Of a DNA stretch of 64,000 bases, positions 1 through 9,359 are shown in pieces. The stretch is taken from positions 1 to 64,000 of the forward strand of contig NZ_AP024855.1 of assembly GCF_024529955.1 (NCBI RefSeq), given 5' to 3'. The first letter of the stretch is position 1; each line of letters starts with the position of its first letter. The notes under the pieces were generated by a model that did no database searches, was not told the DNA's origin, and saw only the letters and a list, made by a program, of their open reading frames with translations. Made by a program: the position numbers and the translations under genes. Source of the stretch: Photobacterium toruni. Lineage in GTDB: Bacteria > Pseudomonadota > Gammaproteobacteria > Enterobacterales > Vibrionaceae.

Positions 1-1
1 T

Positions 2-415
2 ACTCGTAATGAAACTGTGAAGGTAGAGCTAGAACAGGCCAAAGCTGAATTAATTGATGGTATGAAAGCCGAACATAAAGCATTGCAGAATACTTTGGAT
101 ATAACTGACCAGCAATTAGAGCATTTAGCTTATCTTGATAATCGTTTAGACAATGTTCATAAGGAACTAAATTATGCTCGTGCGTCACGGTTGAGAATGG
201 CTAATACATTAAAGCAGCAACGTAGCTATTGGCGTGGATATGAAACAGCTTTACCAGCAAGTCGTTCCAGTTTAGATTATTGGTCAGCCTTTCTTAACCG
301 TTATGAATTGGAACAAGAGGTTGAAGATAGAGATCAGCTATTGTCATTAGTTCACCAAGGTGATTTATTATGCGTGAAGAAAATAATAACGGCTGAGGCT
401 ATGATATTAAATTAA
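2..415 (+). CDS. Coiled-coil prophage protein, 3' end only
   Basis: The frame is open to the left edge, so only the last 138 codons or so of a longer gene are seen; an internal GTG at 17 is probably not the start. The visible part is rich in Glu, Lys, Gln and Leu with heptad-like spacing over its first 60 residues, suggesting a coiled coil, followed by an aromatic-rich stretch near residues 75-95. I do not recognise the family. Its position left of the terminase/portal genes suggests the end of the prophage replication or early region. The function is not known. Confidence 0.55.
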   Translation, partial: TRNETVKVELEQAKAELIDGMKAEHKALQNTLDITDQQLEHLAYLDNRLDNVHKELNYARASRLRMANTLKQQRSYWRGYETALPASRSSLDYWSAFLNRYELEQEVEDRDQLLSLVHQGDLLCVKKIITAEAMILN

Positions 416-461
416 AGTTATCAAAGGTAAATATGTAAGCATTATATCACGCAAAATAAAG

Positions 462-503
462 AAGCTCTTACTAACTTATTCTGAATAACATTAGGAAGAG
501 CTT
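462..503. terminator. Possible bidirectional terminator (inverted repeat)
   Basis: An 8-bp inverted repeat (aagctctt at 462-469, aagagctt at 496-503) encloses a second small palindrome (ttatt-ctg-aataa). It lies between two convergent genes, which end at 415 and 531. There is no long T tract directly after it, so the assignment rests mainly on location. Confidence 0.35.
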
Positions 504-530
504 ATAGGTAAAGAATAAAAATATAATTAT

Positions 531-1442
531 TTATGATTTTTCTTTTCTTTTATAATAATCTAATATCACTTTGTTGTCACCGAAGGCTGATCTGTCATAG
601 TACGTAATAATTTCATATAAATTAGGAAGCATACTTATATGTTCTAGCATTGAGTAGCGTTCAATTAATTTTCTAAAATTAGAATAGTCCTCATATCTAC
701 CATTACTAAATTTTGTTGTATCTAAGCAATTAATAGCAAGTAGATTTGTAACATCTTTGTTTAAAAAAGAACGAATAATATTAGAGTAGAATTTTTCAGT
801 TTTGTTGACATCTGTTTTGATTAGTATATCAAAATTATTATTATCTTTGCTGTCAGCATTATTGTTTAATATAAATTTTAAAATTTGATAGATGATTCTG
901 AAGTAGTGATTAGTATCAGACTTGTTCTTTATAAATAACTCATACCTCTTTTCGGTAGCACTAATATGCCTAGTATCAAAAGAGCTGAAAGAGACAAATA
1001 CTGTATCAGTGAATGTATCCATTACAGACTTATAAGAGTTTACATTCTTAGGTTCTGGTAAGCGTGTATTTAGTTGAGTAAAAACGGTATTCATTTGCTC
1101 TAGTAATGAAAAGAACGAATTTTCAAACTGTTGTTTTTTTTGTGTTTGTTCGGTTTCTTGTAAAATTTTCTGTGTGGCTGATAATTCTGTTTTTTGAATA
1201 AGGACTGATTCTACTAACCAATAAAAAGCGAGAAGAGCTATGACTGGGTTAAGAATACCTCCCATAAAGTCGCCAAAAGTTCCCCAACTACTACTATCTA
1301 ATGATATTGATTGGTTACCTATAAGACCAAGGGCTATAGCGTAGGTTGTAGGAATAATAATTACGGCACTAATAGCAACTTGTTTTGTTCTTTTAATTGT
1401 TTTTTTTAGCTTTATTAGCTCGTTATTTTGACTGTTATCCAT
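531..1442 (-). CDS. AbiC-like membrane protein, putative phage abortive infection
   Basis: 303 residues with two predicted membrane helices (about 21-41 and 60-81). Between them is the motif WGTFGDFMGGILNP, followed by a Gln/Glu-rich coiled coil (about 82-115) and the segment FENSFFSLLEQMN. This layout matches the putative phage abortive infection (putAbiC) family as I know it, in which such proteins are thought to sense infection at the membrane. The gene is AT-rich compared with the neighbouring late genes, faces the opposite way from the main late block, and sits between the early-region end and the Ogr-like gene, a typical cargo (moron) position. The role in superinfection exclusion is inferred from family and location; the C-terminal 190 residues show no motif I recognise. 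Confidence 0.6.
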   Translation of the reverse strand: MDNSQNNELIKLKKTIKRTKQVAISAVIIIPTTYAIALGLIGNQSISLDSSSWGTFGDFMGGILNPVIALLAFYWLVESVLIQKTELSATQKILQETEQTQKKQQFENSFFSLLEQMNTVFTQLNTRLPEPKNVNSYKSVMDTFTDTVFVSFSSFDTRHISATEKRYELFIKNKSDTNHYFRIIYQILKFILNNNADSKDNNNFDILIKTDVNKTEKFYSNIIRSFLNKDVTNLLAINCLDTTKFSNGRYEDYSNFRKLIERYSMLEHISMLPNLYEIITYYDRSAFGDNKVILDYYKRKEKS

Positions 1443-1652
1443 GATTTGGCGCTCTTGATATGTATACTATTGCACTTTGGTTGCAATAATTTACACACTA
1501 AAAAAAATAAAGCAAGTCTCTAACTTATTGCTTTAAAAGGGAATGTGATTAATTTGTTATTAATGTTGCATATTGGGTGTTATGCAATCAATAATTCTCA
1601 TGGATGAATAACTACTGTATACTTGTACAGTGCTTTTTGTTCGGGAGTGGCT

Positions 1653-1877
1653 ATGGAAAACCTCAATTGGCGTGCATTAGAGTTTATTTTAAACGCAGCC
1701 GCGCAAAATACATTGGAATGCTGTAACGAAGAAGTGTTGTTTTTGGTGGGTTTAATTATCAAACAGGAACAAAAAAGGCAGCTTGATGCTGCCTGTGTAG
1801 AAGAACTTAAAGCAATGATAATTGACTATGAAGTTGCTTTGCTTGCTCGGGAGACATTACTTTCACCAAAGCCATAA
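1653..1877 (+). CDS. Small hypothetical prophage protein
   Basis: A 74-residue acidic, Leu/Glu/Ala-rich, probably helical protein. The start at 1653 (atggaaaac) is preferred over an upstream one at 1623 because a purine-rich stretch (cgggagtgg) precedes it. The last 71 bases overlap convergently with the 3' end of the Ogr-like gene, which is unusual but possible in phage DNA. I do not recognise a family. It could be a small early or regulatory phage protein. Confidence 0.45.
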   Translation: MENLNWRALEFILNAAAQNTLECCNEEVLFLVGLIIKQEQKRQLDAACVEELKAMIIDYEVALLARETLLSPKP

Positions 1878-2064
1878 CTAATTCATTAGTATTTTTAGCG
1901 GACGGACTCAGAGTGTGGCTAAAACCAAGTGACATCACAAACGTATGTCCACACTCTGGATCTGTACATGAGCAATATAAATCTGCAGACGTACAAGAAA
2001 ACCAATTAGTTTTTCCTATACGTGCTTTTTCACCACATTGATTACAACTAACACGCATCGCCAT
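1807..2064 (-). CDS. Ogr/Delta-type zinc-finger late gene activator
   Basis: 85 residues with Cys at 7, 10, 33 and 38, the C-x2-C-x22-C-x4-C spacing of the P2 Ogr / P4 Delta zinc-finger activators. It is followed by HTFV, as in that family (CGHxFV). Family members bind upstream of P2-type late promoters and recruit RNA polymerase through its alpha subunit to switch on the head, tail and lysis operons. Here it lies just beyond the portal gene, facing the same way. The start could instead be the second Met (2058). The C-terminal 30 residues are not conserved with anything I recognise. The call is confident on the metal-site spacing and prophage context. Confidence 0.85.
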   Translation of the reverse strand: MAMRVSCNQCGEKARIGKTNWFSCTSADLYCSCTDPECGHTFVMSLGFSHTLSPSAKNTNELVMALVKVMSPEQAKQLHSQLSLL

Positions 2065-2126
2065 TTGAATAATCCACCTTGATTTGATGAATCAATTATA
2101 AGTCAATTGCATGTTTATATGTACAC

Positions 2127-3152
2127 TTATGATACTAATATTAGTCTTTGATTCGCTTTTACATCATTATCAGAATTTATTAATTCAATGACTTTACGAG
2201 CCAACGGAATTGACTCATTTTTCTTGTAAGTTTCATCTGCTTTAATCGGGTCACCTAAGTTAGCCGTACCACTTGGAATGATCCCTGCTAAACCTGCTGG
2301 GAAGCGGTGGGCTGATAACATATCTTGAGCTGTTACACTTTTAATGGTGTTAAAATCATCTTTTGTCGCAATGTCACCAACAGGGATAATTTTAATACTG
2401 TCTTTGTTACCATTGGGTATATTGACAAATAAACTGCGAAAATTACCCACGCCTTTACTGCCTTGCATCGCTTGTTTTAGTTCATCTTCTTTTTTGCTGT
2501 CTAAACTTGGATCCGATGTGTAGAAAATAAAACCACAGTGAGCGCCGTTCTTATAATACTTGCGTCTAAATAAGGTTGCGTCTGTATTGAGCATGGCAGA
2601 TTGTAAGCCACCGATATAATCAGGTACCCCATAGACTTGCTGATAAGGGTCATATTGCTTCATAAAGATAATATCTTTAGCGGCATAGGTTTTATGGTCG
2701 CCATCACGTTGTAAATACTTATAACTACCGTCTTTACAGACACGTAGCCATACACTGGATAGACACACTAATGCGATAACTTGATTGATACGATTGCGGA
2801 TTTTTAGCAATGCAGCATCACCAAATAAGCAATAGTTAAAGATAAAGGCTTCCAGTTCGTGGCGTTGTAGTAATGGCGATAGGGTTATTTGTTCTGCGGC
2901 CATATTACGACGGCTGAAAATAATCGGTCCATGATAGGGATTACTTTTGCTGATCTGCAGCAGTGCACCTCGGTCTAAAGGTGGTACCCAAAAATCATTA
3001 TAATCATCAAAGTAAATGCCGCCTGTATCATCAATGCTATGTAACATGTCGAAAGGGTTAGCAGATTGCCAGCCGTCAGTACCAAAGCTAAATACAGTAG
3101 CTGGATTGTTGTCTGCAGTCGTGGTTAGGCTGCTGTTGATATTGTTGTCCAT
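2127..3152 (-). CDS. Phage portal protein (P2 gpQ family)
   Basis: 341 residues, the usual length for P2/PBSX-type portal proteins. It forms the dodecameric ring at one capsid vertex through which DNA enters and leaves and to which the tail attaches. Typical stretches are seen: PPLDRGAL near the N terminus, then [17 protein letters not shown] and LQRHELEAF segments, GVPDY in the middle and [15 protein letters not shown] near residue 290. It overlaps the end of the terminase gene by 28 bases and is the second gene of a two-gene minus-strand operon divergent from the capsid genes, as in P2 and HP1. Confidence 0.92.
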   Translation of the reverse strand: MDNNINSSLTTTADNNPATVFSFGTDGWQSANPFDMLHSIDDTGGIYFDDYNDFWVPPLDRGALLQISKSNPYHGPIIFSRRNMAAEQITLSPLLQRHELEAFIFNYCLFGDAALLKIRNRINQVIALVCLSSVWLRVCKDGSYKYLQRDGDHKTYAAKDIIFMKQYDPYQQVYGVPDYIGGLQSAMLNTDATLFRRKYYKNGAHCGFIFYTSDPSLDSKKEDELKQAMQGSKGVGNFRSLFVNIPNGNKDSIKIIPVGDIATKDDFNTIKSVTAQDMLSAHRFPAGLAGIIPSGTANLGDPIKADETYKKNESIPLARKVIELINSDNDVKANQRLILVS

Positions 3153-4915
3153 GTAGATGTCCGTTTCGTATTGTGATCAAGAGGTTCATTAGCTGCTGCA
3201 TGTGATAATGCAAAGAAAACATCGGCATGGCCTGTGGTTTCAGTGCGATCAGCTTTAAAGGTCATAACATTGGTACTGCCTGTAACGCCTCGTTTAATTG
3301 ATAGAAAGCTAGCAGCGATATCTTTGTGTTCTGCATCCCAGCAAATACGTTGGCTTTCGATTAAATCAATCATCTTTAGTACCAGGCGATTTTTACTTTC
3401 GACACTGTAATGAATTGCATGTGCCTCACGGGGAAAGAGGTTGTAGAGCAAATCAAATACTCCTGAACCGATACCAGTAATGTCTACCCCGATATAAGTC
3501 ACGTTATAGCGTTTGGTGATCTGCTTAATTTTCTCAACATGGTGTTGAAAGTTAAGGCCACGCCAGTGGTGTTTTTCTAATACTCTGAATTTTTCACCAT
3601 CAAATTGTGGCGGTGCCAGTACAACTAAGGTGGCGTTATCCCGCGTTCTTGCCGGGTCATAACCTAACCACACTTCACGATTAGCAAAAGGCCGCACGTT
3701 CTTGGGCTTAAAATCTCGCCAGCTACTTGCATCAACCCCGCATTTTTCTAACTGCTCAAACTTAAATACGCATTGGGCATCGTCAACGAAAATACACATG
3801 AACAAGTTTTTAAAATCATCATCACTGTATTCATCGCGTAGTTCGTCAACATCGAATAAACCACAGCCACCATTGGCCGCATCAACAATGGTGACGATGT
3901 AACGCCATTGTTTATCTGGACATAACCGACCACCATCGCGCATTTCGTCAAAAGATGGGAACTCTTTTTGTTGGCGGTCTTTGCGTTCACCTTTCCATTT
4001 ATCACCCGTCCAAAAACCATAGGCAGGGTGGCCTTTAGCTGATGGTGTTGAAAAATAGGTTTTACGCCATTTTTTATGGGTAGCCATAGCGGATGCCAGC
4101 TTGTTGAGCTTTTCAAACTGGGGGATCCAAAAGTATTCATCAATATAAACATGACCGTGGTATGACTGGGCGGTGTTGCTATTGGTTGATAAAAAACGTA
4201 ACTCAGCATCACCATGGGCGGTTTTTAGTACGATAGGGTTACCGCTTAGTTCTACGCCTAAGAATTGCTTACCTAAGGCAATAATGTAACTACGGAACAC
4301 TTCTGCCAGCGCCCGTGATGCAGATAAAAATATCTGTGGGTCACCAGTTAATACCGCTTGTTCTAATGCTTCACCTGCAAAGTAGTAGGTAGCACCAATT
4401 TGGCGTGATTTTAAAATATTACGGGTGCGCTGATGTAAGTTATTGCGCATATCATGTTGATATTCAAATAAACTATCGTGCCATTCTGTAAAATCTTCTG
4501 CCGTTAAATGGCTAACATCATTCTTTTTTGGACTGCCTTTCTTTTCTTTTTTATTGTTGCCTTTACTGCTTGAGCGTTCCTTATTATTGGTGGAGTGATC
4601 ACTATTTTCTGATGCTGGGGCTTTTTGTAATTGGGTGCGTTGCTTCTTCAATGTCACATGCTTATCAATCAGCATGCCGAGTTCTTTTATCTGATTAGGC
4701 GATTTCTCTGGTAAATCAGTCAGCATCACAATGCGTCTAGCGATAGCATCATCCACTTCTTCTTCACGTAGCAAATCACGCCAACAATATTTGTCAGCCC
4801 AATAATAAACAACCCGAGCATTGGGTAGCCCTAGTTCTAACCGTATTTCGTCAGGTGTCCAACGTCGCAAATATAGCCGTTTAGCTGCTTCACGAATTTC
4901 AGGAGAGTATGCCAT
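3125..4915 (-). CDS. Terminase large subunit, ATPase (P2 gpP family)
   Basis: 596 residues. It powers DNA packaging and is the ATPase partner of the small GpM subunit. An N-terminal helix-turn-helix-like region ([26 protein letters not shown]) precedes a low-complexity Ser/Lys/Asn linker at about 110-145. The ATPase motif SRQIGAT is near residue 170, followed by a Walker-B-like YIDEYFW. The C-terminal nuclease fold carries LGYDPART. I prefer the start at 4915 (MAYSPEIRE), the usual N terminus of the family; an in-frame ATG exists at 4945. The gene is transcribed away from the scaffold gene, leaving a 169-base divergent region that should hold late promoters. Confidence 0.92.
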   Translation of the reverse strand: MAYSPEIREAAKRLYLRRWTPDEIRLELGLPNARVVYYWADKYCWRDLLREEEVDDAIARRIVMLTDLPEKSPNQIKELGMLIDKHVTLKKQRTQLQKAPASENSDHSTNNKERSSSKGNNKKEKKGSPKKNDVSHLTAEDFTEWHDSLFEYQHDMRNNLHQRTRNILKSRQIGATYYFAGEALEQAVLTGDPQIFLSASRALAEVFRSYIIALGKQFLGVELSGNPIVLKTAHGDAELRFLSTNSNTAQSYHGHVYIDEYFWIPQFEKLNKLASAMATHKKWRKTYFSTPSAKGHPAYGFWTGDKWKGERKDRQQKEFPSFDEMRDGGRLCPDKQWRYIVTIVDAANGGCGLFDVDELRDEYSDDDFKNLFMCIFVDDAQCVFKFEQLEKCGVDASSWRDFKPKNVRPFANREVWLGYDPARTRDNATLVVLAPPQFDGEKFRVLEKHHWRGLNFQHHVEKIKQITKRYNVTYIGVDITGIGSGVFDLLYNLFPREAHAIHYSVESKNRLVLKMIDLIESQRICWDAEHKDIAASFLSIKRGVTGSTNVMTFKADRTETTGHADVFFALSHAAANEPLDHNTKRTSTWTTISTAA

Positions 4916-5084
4916 GACGCAATGATACGCATAGTGATCATTCAAATGACTAATGAGTGTTCGGCGTATTTCTGTTTTTCATCAAATCCGAATTGGGTAG
5001 AACGTCAACAGGTGTGAATGGTTACGCTATTGCGTATTCTTGCCGTGATTTGATAATTCGCTTGAATAACACTATGGATGAAGC

Positions 5085-5945
5085 ATGGCAGGGAAGCTAA
5101 AAACCGGATGGATTCGGGTCGCCACGGAAGGCGACACTATTGATGGCCGCGCTATCAGTGGGCAAGACTTACTGGATATGGCGGAGTCCTATAACCCTAA
5201 TGAATATGGAGCACGAATTTGGCCTGAACACTGGCGTTGGTACGCTTGCGGTGATGTGTTGGAAGTGAAGGCTGAAGAAGTCGACGGGCGTATGCGTTTG
5301 TTTGCTGTGCTAGCACCGAACTCAACAATGATTGAATTTAATCAGCAAGATCAAAAAGTATATAGCTCGATTGAGATTCAAGACAATTTTGCTAACACGG
5401 GTAAACCTTATTTGGCCGGACTTGCTATTACCGATTCTCCCGCCAGCCTTGGTACTGATCGTATTAAATTATTTTCAGCTAATTCCAATGGTCGTATTCA
5501 TACACAACCTGAATTATTCATGATGGATGAATTACATGAAGAAAAAGGCGTAATTCGTCGATTGTTTAGTTTTGGCAAGCAATCGCCACCCAAAAAAAAC
5601 AAGGAAGAAATAGCTATGAACACGGAACAGTTTGGTGCGTTAACGTCATCACTGACCGCACTTGCCGAAGGACAAACGGCATTAACAGGCTTATTAGAAA
5701 AGCATTTTTCTGTACAACCTGATCAAGTAGTACCTGATGCCGTTCCCGAACCGGTATTAGAGCCTGAAGCACCAAAGGATGGTGTAACGGCAGAACAGTT
5801 TAGTGGTTTAACAAATGCCCTTACCCAGTTGGCACAAGGTCAAAAAAGTCTAAATTCGCAATTCAGCAAGCTACTGGAAGAAAATCCAGATCAACGTCCA
5901 GATAATTCTGGCGGTGCTGATTTTGATACTAACTCACTGGTTTAA
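5085..5945 (+). CDS. Capsid scaffolding protein/protease (P2 gpO family)
   Basis: 286 residues. Family members act inside the procapsid as scaffold and as a serine protease that trims themselves and the capsid protein. The N-terminal ~150 residues form the protease part, with WPEHWRW near residue 49, YSSIEI near 95 and LAITDSPASLG near 112. The last ~110 residues are two related, low-complexity helical segments (around EQFGALTSSLTALAEGQ and EQFSGLTNALTQLAQGQ) that look like an internal duplication of the scaffold helix. It is the first gene of the plus-strand late operon and is followed 10 bases later by the capsid gene. Confidence 0.9.
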   Translation: MAGKLKTGWIRVATEGDTIDGRAISGQDLLDMAESYNPNEYGARIWPEHWRWYACGDVLEVKAEEVDGRMRLFAVLAPNSTMIEFNQQDQKVYSSIEIQDNFANTGKPYLAGLAITDSPASLGTDRIKLFSANSNGRIHTQPELFMMDELHEEKGVIRRLFSFGKQSPPKKNKEEIAMNTEQFGALTSSLTALAEGQTALTGLLEKHFSVQPDQVVPDAVPEPVLEPEAPKDGVTAEQFSGLTNALTQLAQGQKSLNSQFSKLLEENPDQRPDNSGGADFDTNSLV

Positions 5946-5954
5946 GGAAGCAGT

Positions 5955-6998
5955 ATGCAATTGAATCAAATGGCGAGTGCCAACTTAAATCAATATGCCC
6001 AGCAATTGGCAAAAGCTTATGGCGTTACTTCCTCTGAAAAGCTGTTTTCTATTTCAGGACCGAAAGAAACCCAATTACGTCAGGCAATTTTAGAATCTGA
6101 AGCGTTCCTAAAGCGCATTACAGTAGTGGATGTTGATCAGATAGTTGGGCAGGTCGTCGATGTTGGCGCACTTGGCTTACATACTGGTCGTAAAGCTGAT
6201 GGTCGCTTTAATAAAAAAGCTGATATTCGTGGTAACACTTACCAGTTAAAAGAAACGGATTCTTGCTGTGCGATCACATGGGACACGTTAAGTGTGTGGG
6301 CCAATAGTGGCAGTGCTGGCGAGTTTATGAAGTTGTTGAATAACTCGGCCAATATTGCTTTTGCATTGGATATGCTACGTGTCGGTTTCAATGGTATTTC
6401 AGCTGCAGCAACTACCGATCCTGATACCAATACGAATGGTGAAGATGTCAATATTGGTTGGCAACAAATCATTGCGACTAAAAGTCCTGACCAAATTTGT
6501 AATCTTGATGTGTATTTAGATTATGCAGGTGGTGGTGATTATAAAACGTTGGATGCAATGGCATCGGATTTAATCAATAACTACATTCCTGCACAATTCC
6601 GTAGCCATCCGGGTTTAACGGTATTGGTTGGTGCTGATCTCGTCGCTGAAGAAAGTGCCCGCATTTATGACAATGCCGATAAGCCAAGTGAAAAGAAAGC
6701 CGCGCAGCAATTGCCGTTTTCTATTGCTGGTCGTCCTGCTGTGGTGCCACCGTTCTTTCCGGGCAAGCGTATGGTAGTGACGATTTTAACCAATCTTCAT
6801 ATCTATACCCAAAAAGGTACCCGTCATCGTAAAGCGGAACATGTAGAAGATCGTAAAACGTTTGAAAATACCTATTTACGTTGGGAAGGCTATGCCGTTG
6901 GAAACCATAAGTGCTATGCCGGATTCAATGAAGCAAAAGTGCATATTGGTGCCGATCCAACACCGGCTTCTATAACTGATACACCGCCAGCAGAGTAA
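5955..6998 (+). CDS. Major capsid protein (P2 gpN family)
   Basis: 347 residues, the normal length for P2 gpN-type HK97-fold capsid proteins. The N-terminal segment (NQYAQQLAKAYGV) is the part cut off by the scaffold protease in this family. Other conserved-looking segments are TGRKADGR near residue 77, MLRVGFNG near 140, IPAQFRSHPG near 212 and YLRWEGYAVG near 312. A good ribosome binding site (aaggaag) precedes the ATG. It lies between scaffold and small terminase genes, as in all P2-like phages. Confidence 0.92.
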   Translation: MQLNQMASANLNQYAQQLAKAYGVTSSEKLFSISGPKETQLRQAILESEAFLKRITVVDVDQIVGQVVDVGALGLHTGRKADGRFNKKADIRGNTYQLKETDSCCAITWDTLSVWANSGSAGEFMKLLNNSANIAFALDMLRVGFNGISAAATTDPDTNTNGEDVNIGWQQIIATKSPDQICNLDVYLDYAGGGDYKTLDAMASDLINNYIPAQFRSHPGLTVLVGADLVAEESARIYDNADKPSEKKAAQQLPFSIAGRPAVVPPFFPGKRMVVTILTNLHIYTQKGTRHRKAEHVEDRKTFENTYLRWEGYAVGNHKCYAGFNEAKVHIGADPTPASITDTPPAE

Positions 6999-7002
6999 TG
7001 TT

Positions 7003-7716
7003 ATGAGACGTTCCCCGTGTAGTCGAGATAGAGAAATAAAACATGCTCGTTCAACCGTGGAACGGGCTCATAAAACTGGGGTGTTATCACCAGAGTCAAA
7101 CAGCTTACATTTACAGTTGATTGCGCTTGATGCTGATTTAAAACGTCTTAAAGAGCTTGATCGCGTCCAAGACCGAATCACCATGAAGCGCGATGAACTG
7201 TTACCCAAGTACCAACCCTATGTGGAACGATATTTGGCAGAAGGTGATGTATTTAAAAATAGCCTGTTTGCACATGTTGTGGTTTGGCTATTTGATATTG
7301 AAGCGTTTGATCAGGCGATTAAGTGGGGTTTGGTGTGTATCGAACAAGATCAACCCACGCCCGATAATATAAAGCGCAATTGGCCGCATTTCATTGCTGA
7401 CATGATATTGCAGTGGTGCGAACGTCAAGCGGAAAACGGCCAACCTGTTGAACCGTATTGTTCAACCATCTTTAGTAAAGTACGCCACGATTGGCGATTA
7501 AATGAAAAGTTAACTGCCAAGTGGTTCAAGTTTGTTGGTTTACTGTTTATTCGAGATATGGACGGCAAACCGTTACCAAGTGCGATAGATGATGTTGATA
7601 AATTGAAAGCCGCCCAAGCGTTATTACTTGAGGCACATTCATATAATTCGAATATTGGGGTTAAGACCCTGATAGACAAAATAGATATGCGTATTCGTAA
7701 ATTAGCGGATACCTGA
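7003..7716 (+). CDS. Terminase small subunit, endonuclease (P2 gpM family)
   Basis: 237 residues, very basic at the N terminus (SPCSRDREIKHAR). Its position directly after the capsid gene and the segment VVWLFDIEAFDQAI followed by PDNIKRNWPHFIAD agree with the P2 gpM family, which cuts the concatemer at cos together with GpP. The middle contains MILQWCERQ. The start is 4 bases after the capsid stop, so translation is probably coupled. Confidence 0.88.
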   Translation: MRRSPCSRDREIKHARSTVERAHKTGVLSPESNSLHLQLIALDADLKRLKELDRVQDRITMKRDELLPKYQPYVERYLAEGDVFKNSLFAHVVVWLFDIEAFDQAIKWGLVCIEQDQPTPDNIKRNWPHFIADMILQWCERQAENGQPVEPYCSTIFSKVRHDWRLNEKLTAKWFKFVGLLFIRDMDGKPLPSAIDDVDKLKAAQALLLEAHSYNSNIGVKTLIDKIDMRIRKLADT

Positions 7717-7818
7717 ACGACTACCGACCCCCAAGGGAACTGAGCCGAGGTAGTGCAGCAGCAATGCTAAACAATAACCAGTGACGCTTTTGTTTCCCTT
7801 ACCCATTTAGGTGATGCG

Positions 7819-8238
7819 ATGAGTTTTGGTGGCAAGCCCAATACGAGCGATACAACGAAAATAAGCGGCAATGGATGGCCTGATTTATTCACGGATGATT
7901 TCCGTCGTATTCGTCGCATTCCACCTGTTTTTGATAATGACTCAATGGCGATGGCTATAACCATTGCTGCAGATGCAGTGCAAGTTGAGTTAAGTCGGTT
8001 ATGTGAAGCGGGTACCCCGCCAACCTTAACTGATGTACAAGCCGCGATTTATACACGTGCTGTTTATGCGCGTGCTCATGGTGATTTATTGCCAGAATTT
8101 GCGACGCAAGATAGACGTAAAGAAGCCAATAACATGGCAACCGATGAACCTGAACAGCAACACCAATTTTGGGCGCAATCAACCCGTGATATTCGCCAAT
8201 TATTAGGCATGGGCCGTTTTACGGTAGGGCTGATTTAA
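7819..8238 (+). CDS. Head completion/stabilisation protein (P2 gpL family)
   Basis: 139 residues, the P2 GpL length. The sequence (WPDLFTDDFRRIRRIP near the N terminus, YTRAVYARAHGDLLPEF near residue 75, STRDIRQLLGMGR near the C terminus) matches that family, which plugs the filled head and forms the head-tail connector. A 102-base gap without a convincing gene separates it from gpM; the gap contains a spaced inverted repeat (aagggaac near 7733, gtttccctt near 7792). The stop overlaps the start of the next gene by one base. Confidence 0.87.
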   Translation: MSFGGKPNTSDTTKISGNGWPDLFTDDFRRIRRIPPVFDNDSMAMAITIAADAVQVELSRLCEAGTPPTLTDVQAAIYTRAVYARAHGDLLPEFATQDRRKEANNMATDEPEQQHQFWAQSTRDIRQLLGMGRFTVGLI

Positions 8239-8723
8239 TGACAACCCAAACTAAATTAGAACATTTAACCGCTTATTTGTTATCGCACTTAAATAGCAAT
8301 TTATTGGATAACAAAATTGATGCGTGGCAAGAACGGGCAACGATTCAAGTTGACGGTGAAGACAGAGGCAATGGCGGCACGATTGCAGCCCAGTGGCGTT
8401 ATTACGCGGTCGTTTCTATTGAGGATTTCCCGCATCAATTATTAGACCCGCGCAACCTGTTCGCATTGGTGGCGTGTTGGTTGGCGGATTATGACCGTGA
8501 CCGTAATTATGAAGAATTAGGCGATCCGGAAGTCAATATTGATGTGAATAACCACGAATCAGCCGATGTTGCTATTGAGCTGGAAATGATGGAGCCCATC
8601 GAAATGATACCTGACCCTAATGGCATGATCACATGGCGTGGTGAAAAGTATCGAGTGCAAGCGGTGCCCATTGATGTTGCTGATGATGTCGAGGTGAGCA
8701 ATGACCCTGACTATTCAGCTTAA
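8238..8723 (+). CDS. Tail completion protein (P2 gpR family)
   Basis: 161 residues. The start ATG shares its first base with the last base of the previous stop codon, showing tight coupling. The order L-R-S and the segments RYYAVVSIEDFP, FALVACWLADYD and ITWRGEKYRV fit the P2 tail completion protein R, which acts at the head-proximal end of the tail. The protein is strongly acidic toward its C terminus. Confidence 0.8.
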   Translation: MTTQTKLEHLTAYLLSHLNSNLLDNKIDAWQERATIQVDGEDRGNGGTIAAQWRYYAVVSIEDFPHQLLDPRNLFALVACWLADYDRDRNYEELGDPEVNIDVNNHESADVAIELEMMEPIEMIPDPNGMITWRGEKYRVQAVPIDVADDVEVSNDPDYSA

Positions 8724-9357
8724 TGAACGTGACTGCTTAAAAACTATCGAAAAAATGGCATTACTTGCCATGCCACCTAAAAAGCGAATTTGGTTACTCA
8801 AATCACTTGGTCGGTGGGAACGCCAGAATGCTAGGCGCAGAATAAGCCAACAAAAAGATATTGATGGTAAAGCACTAGCATCACGAAAAGGTAAAACAAA
8901 AGGCAAGATGCTAAAGCGGTTAGGCAAAGGGTTAGAGCCTTATGTCAAAAATGCCAACCGTTTAGAACTGACATGGGGTAACCGTTTAACTGGTCGAATT
9001 GCAGCAAGGCATCATACAGGCCAGCCGCAGAAAATGACTGCCAGCCAAATGCGTAAACGCTGGGGAACACCGAATTATTCGGCACCATGCAGTAAAGGCC
9101 AAGCCCGTAAATTACGTGAGTTGGGTTATACCGTTGCCAAGAAAAATGGCAAGGGCAAGAAAAAGCCCACATTGCGTTACTTAATGGAAACCGTTAGCCA
9201 TGGTAAAGCAGGGTTAATTATTCGTGAGTTAAGTAACCAACCTCATACCGTCGCATGGGATATTCCGTTACCAGAGCGAAAGATTCTAGGTAGCAAAGAA
9301 CAGGATGTTAATCGTCAGCTTATTAAATTAATTGAGCAGGCAAATAAAAGGAATTAG
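8701..9357 (+). CDS. Phage virion morphogenesis/tail completion protein (P2 gpS family)
   Basis: 218 residues, longer than P2 GpS (about 150) but with the same features: a basic helical N-terminal half (PPKKRIWLLKSLGRWERQNARRR) and the pair RIAARHHTGQP, typical of phage virion morphogenesis proteins that join tail to head. The extra length is a Lys-rich insertion around residues 120-165. It overlaps the gpR-like gene by 23 bases in another frame. Confidence 0.82.
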   Translation: MTLTIQLNERDCLKTIEKMALLAMPPKKRIWLLKSLGRWERQNARRRISQQKDIDGKALASRKGKTKGKMLKRLGKGLEPYVKNANRLELTWGNRLTGRIAARHHTGQPQKMTASQMRKRWGTPNYSAPCSKGQARKLRELGYTVAKKNGKGKKKPTLRYLMETVSHGKAGLIIRELSNQPHTVAWDIPLPERKILGSKEQDVNRQLIKLIEQANKRN

Positions 9358-9359
9358 GA

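Noticed and set aside
3748..4215. A 155-codon frame within the terminase gene on the same strand
   Set aside because: It is a shifted-frame shadow of the well-conserved terminase sequence, with unlikely composition.
7717..7818. Missing small gene or cos site in the M-L gap
   Set aside because: No open frame with a ribosome binding site is found; a spaced inverted repeat is present, but cos in P2-like phages lies near the portal end, so I do not assign it here.
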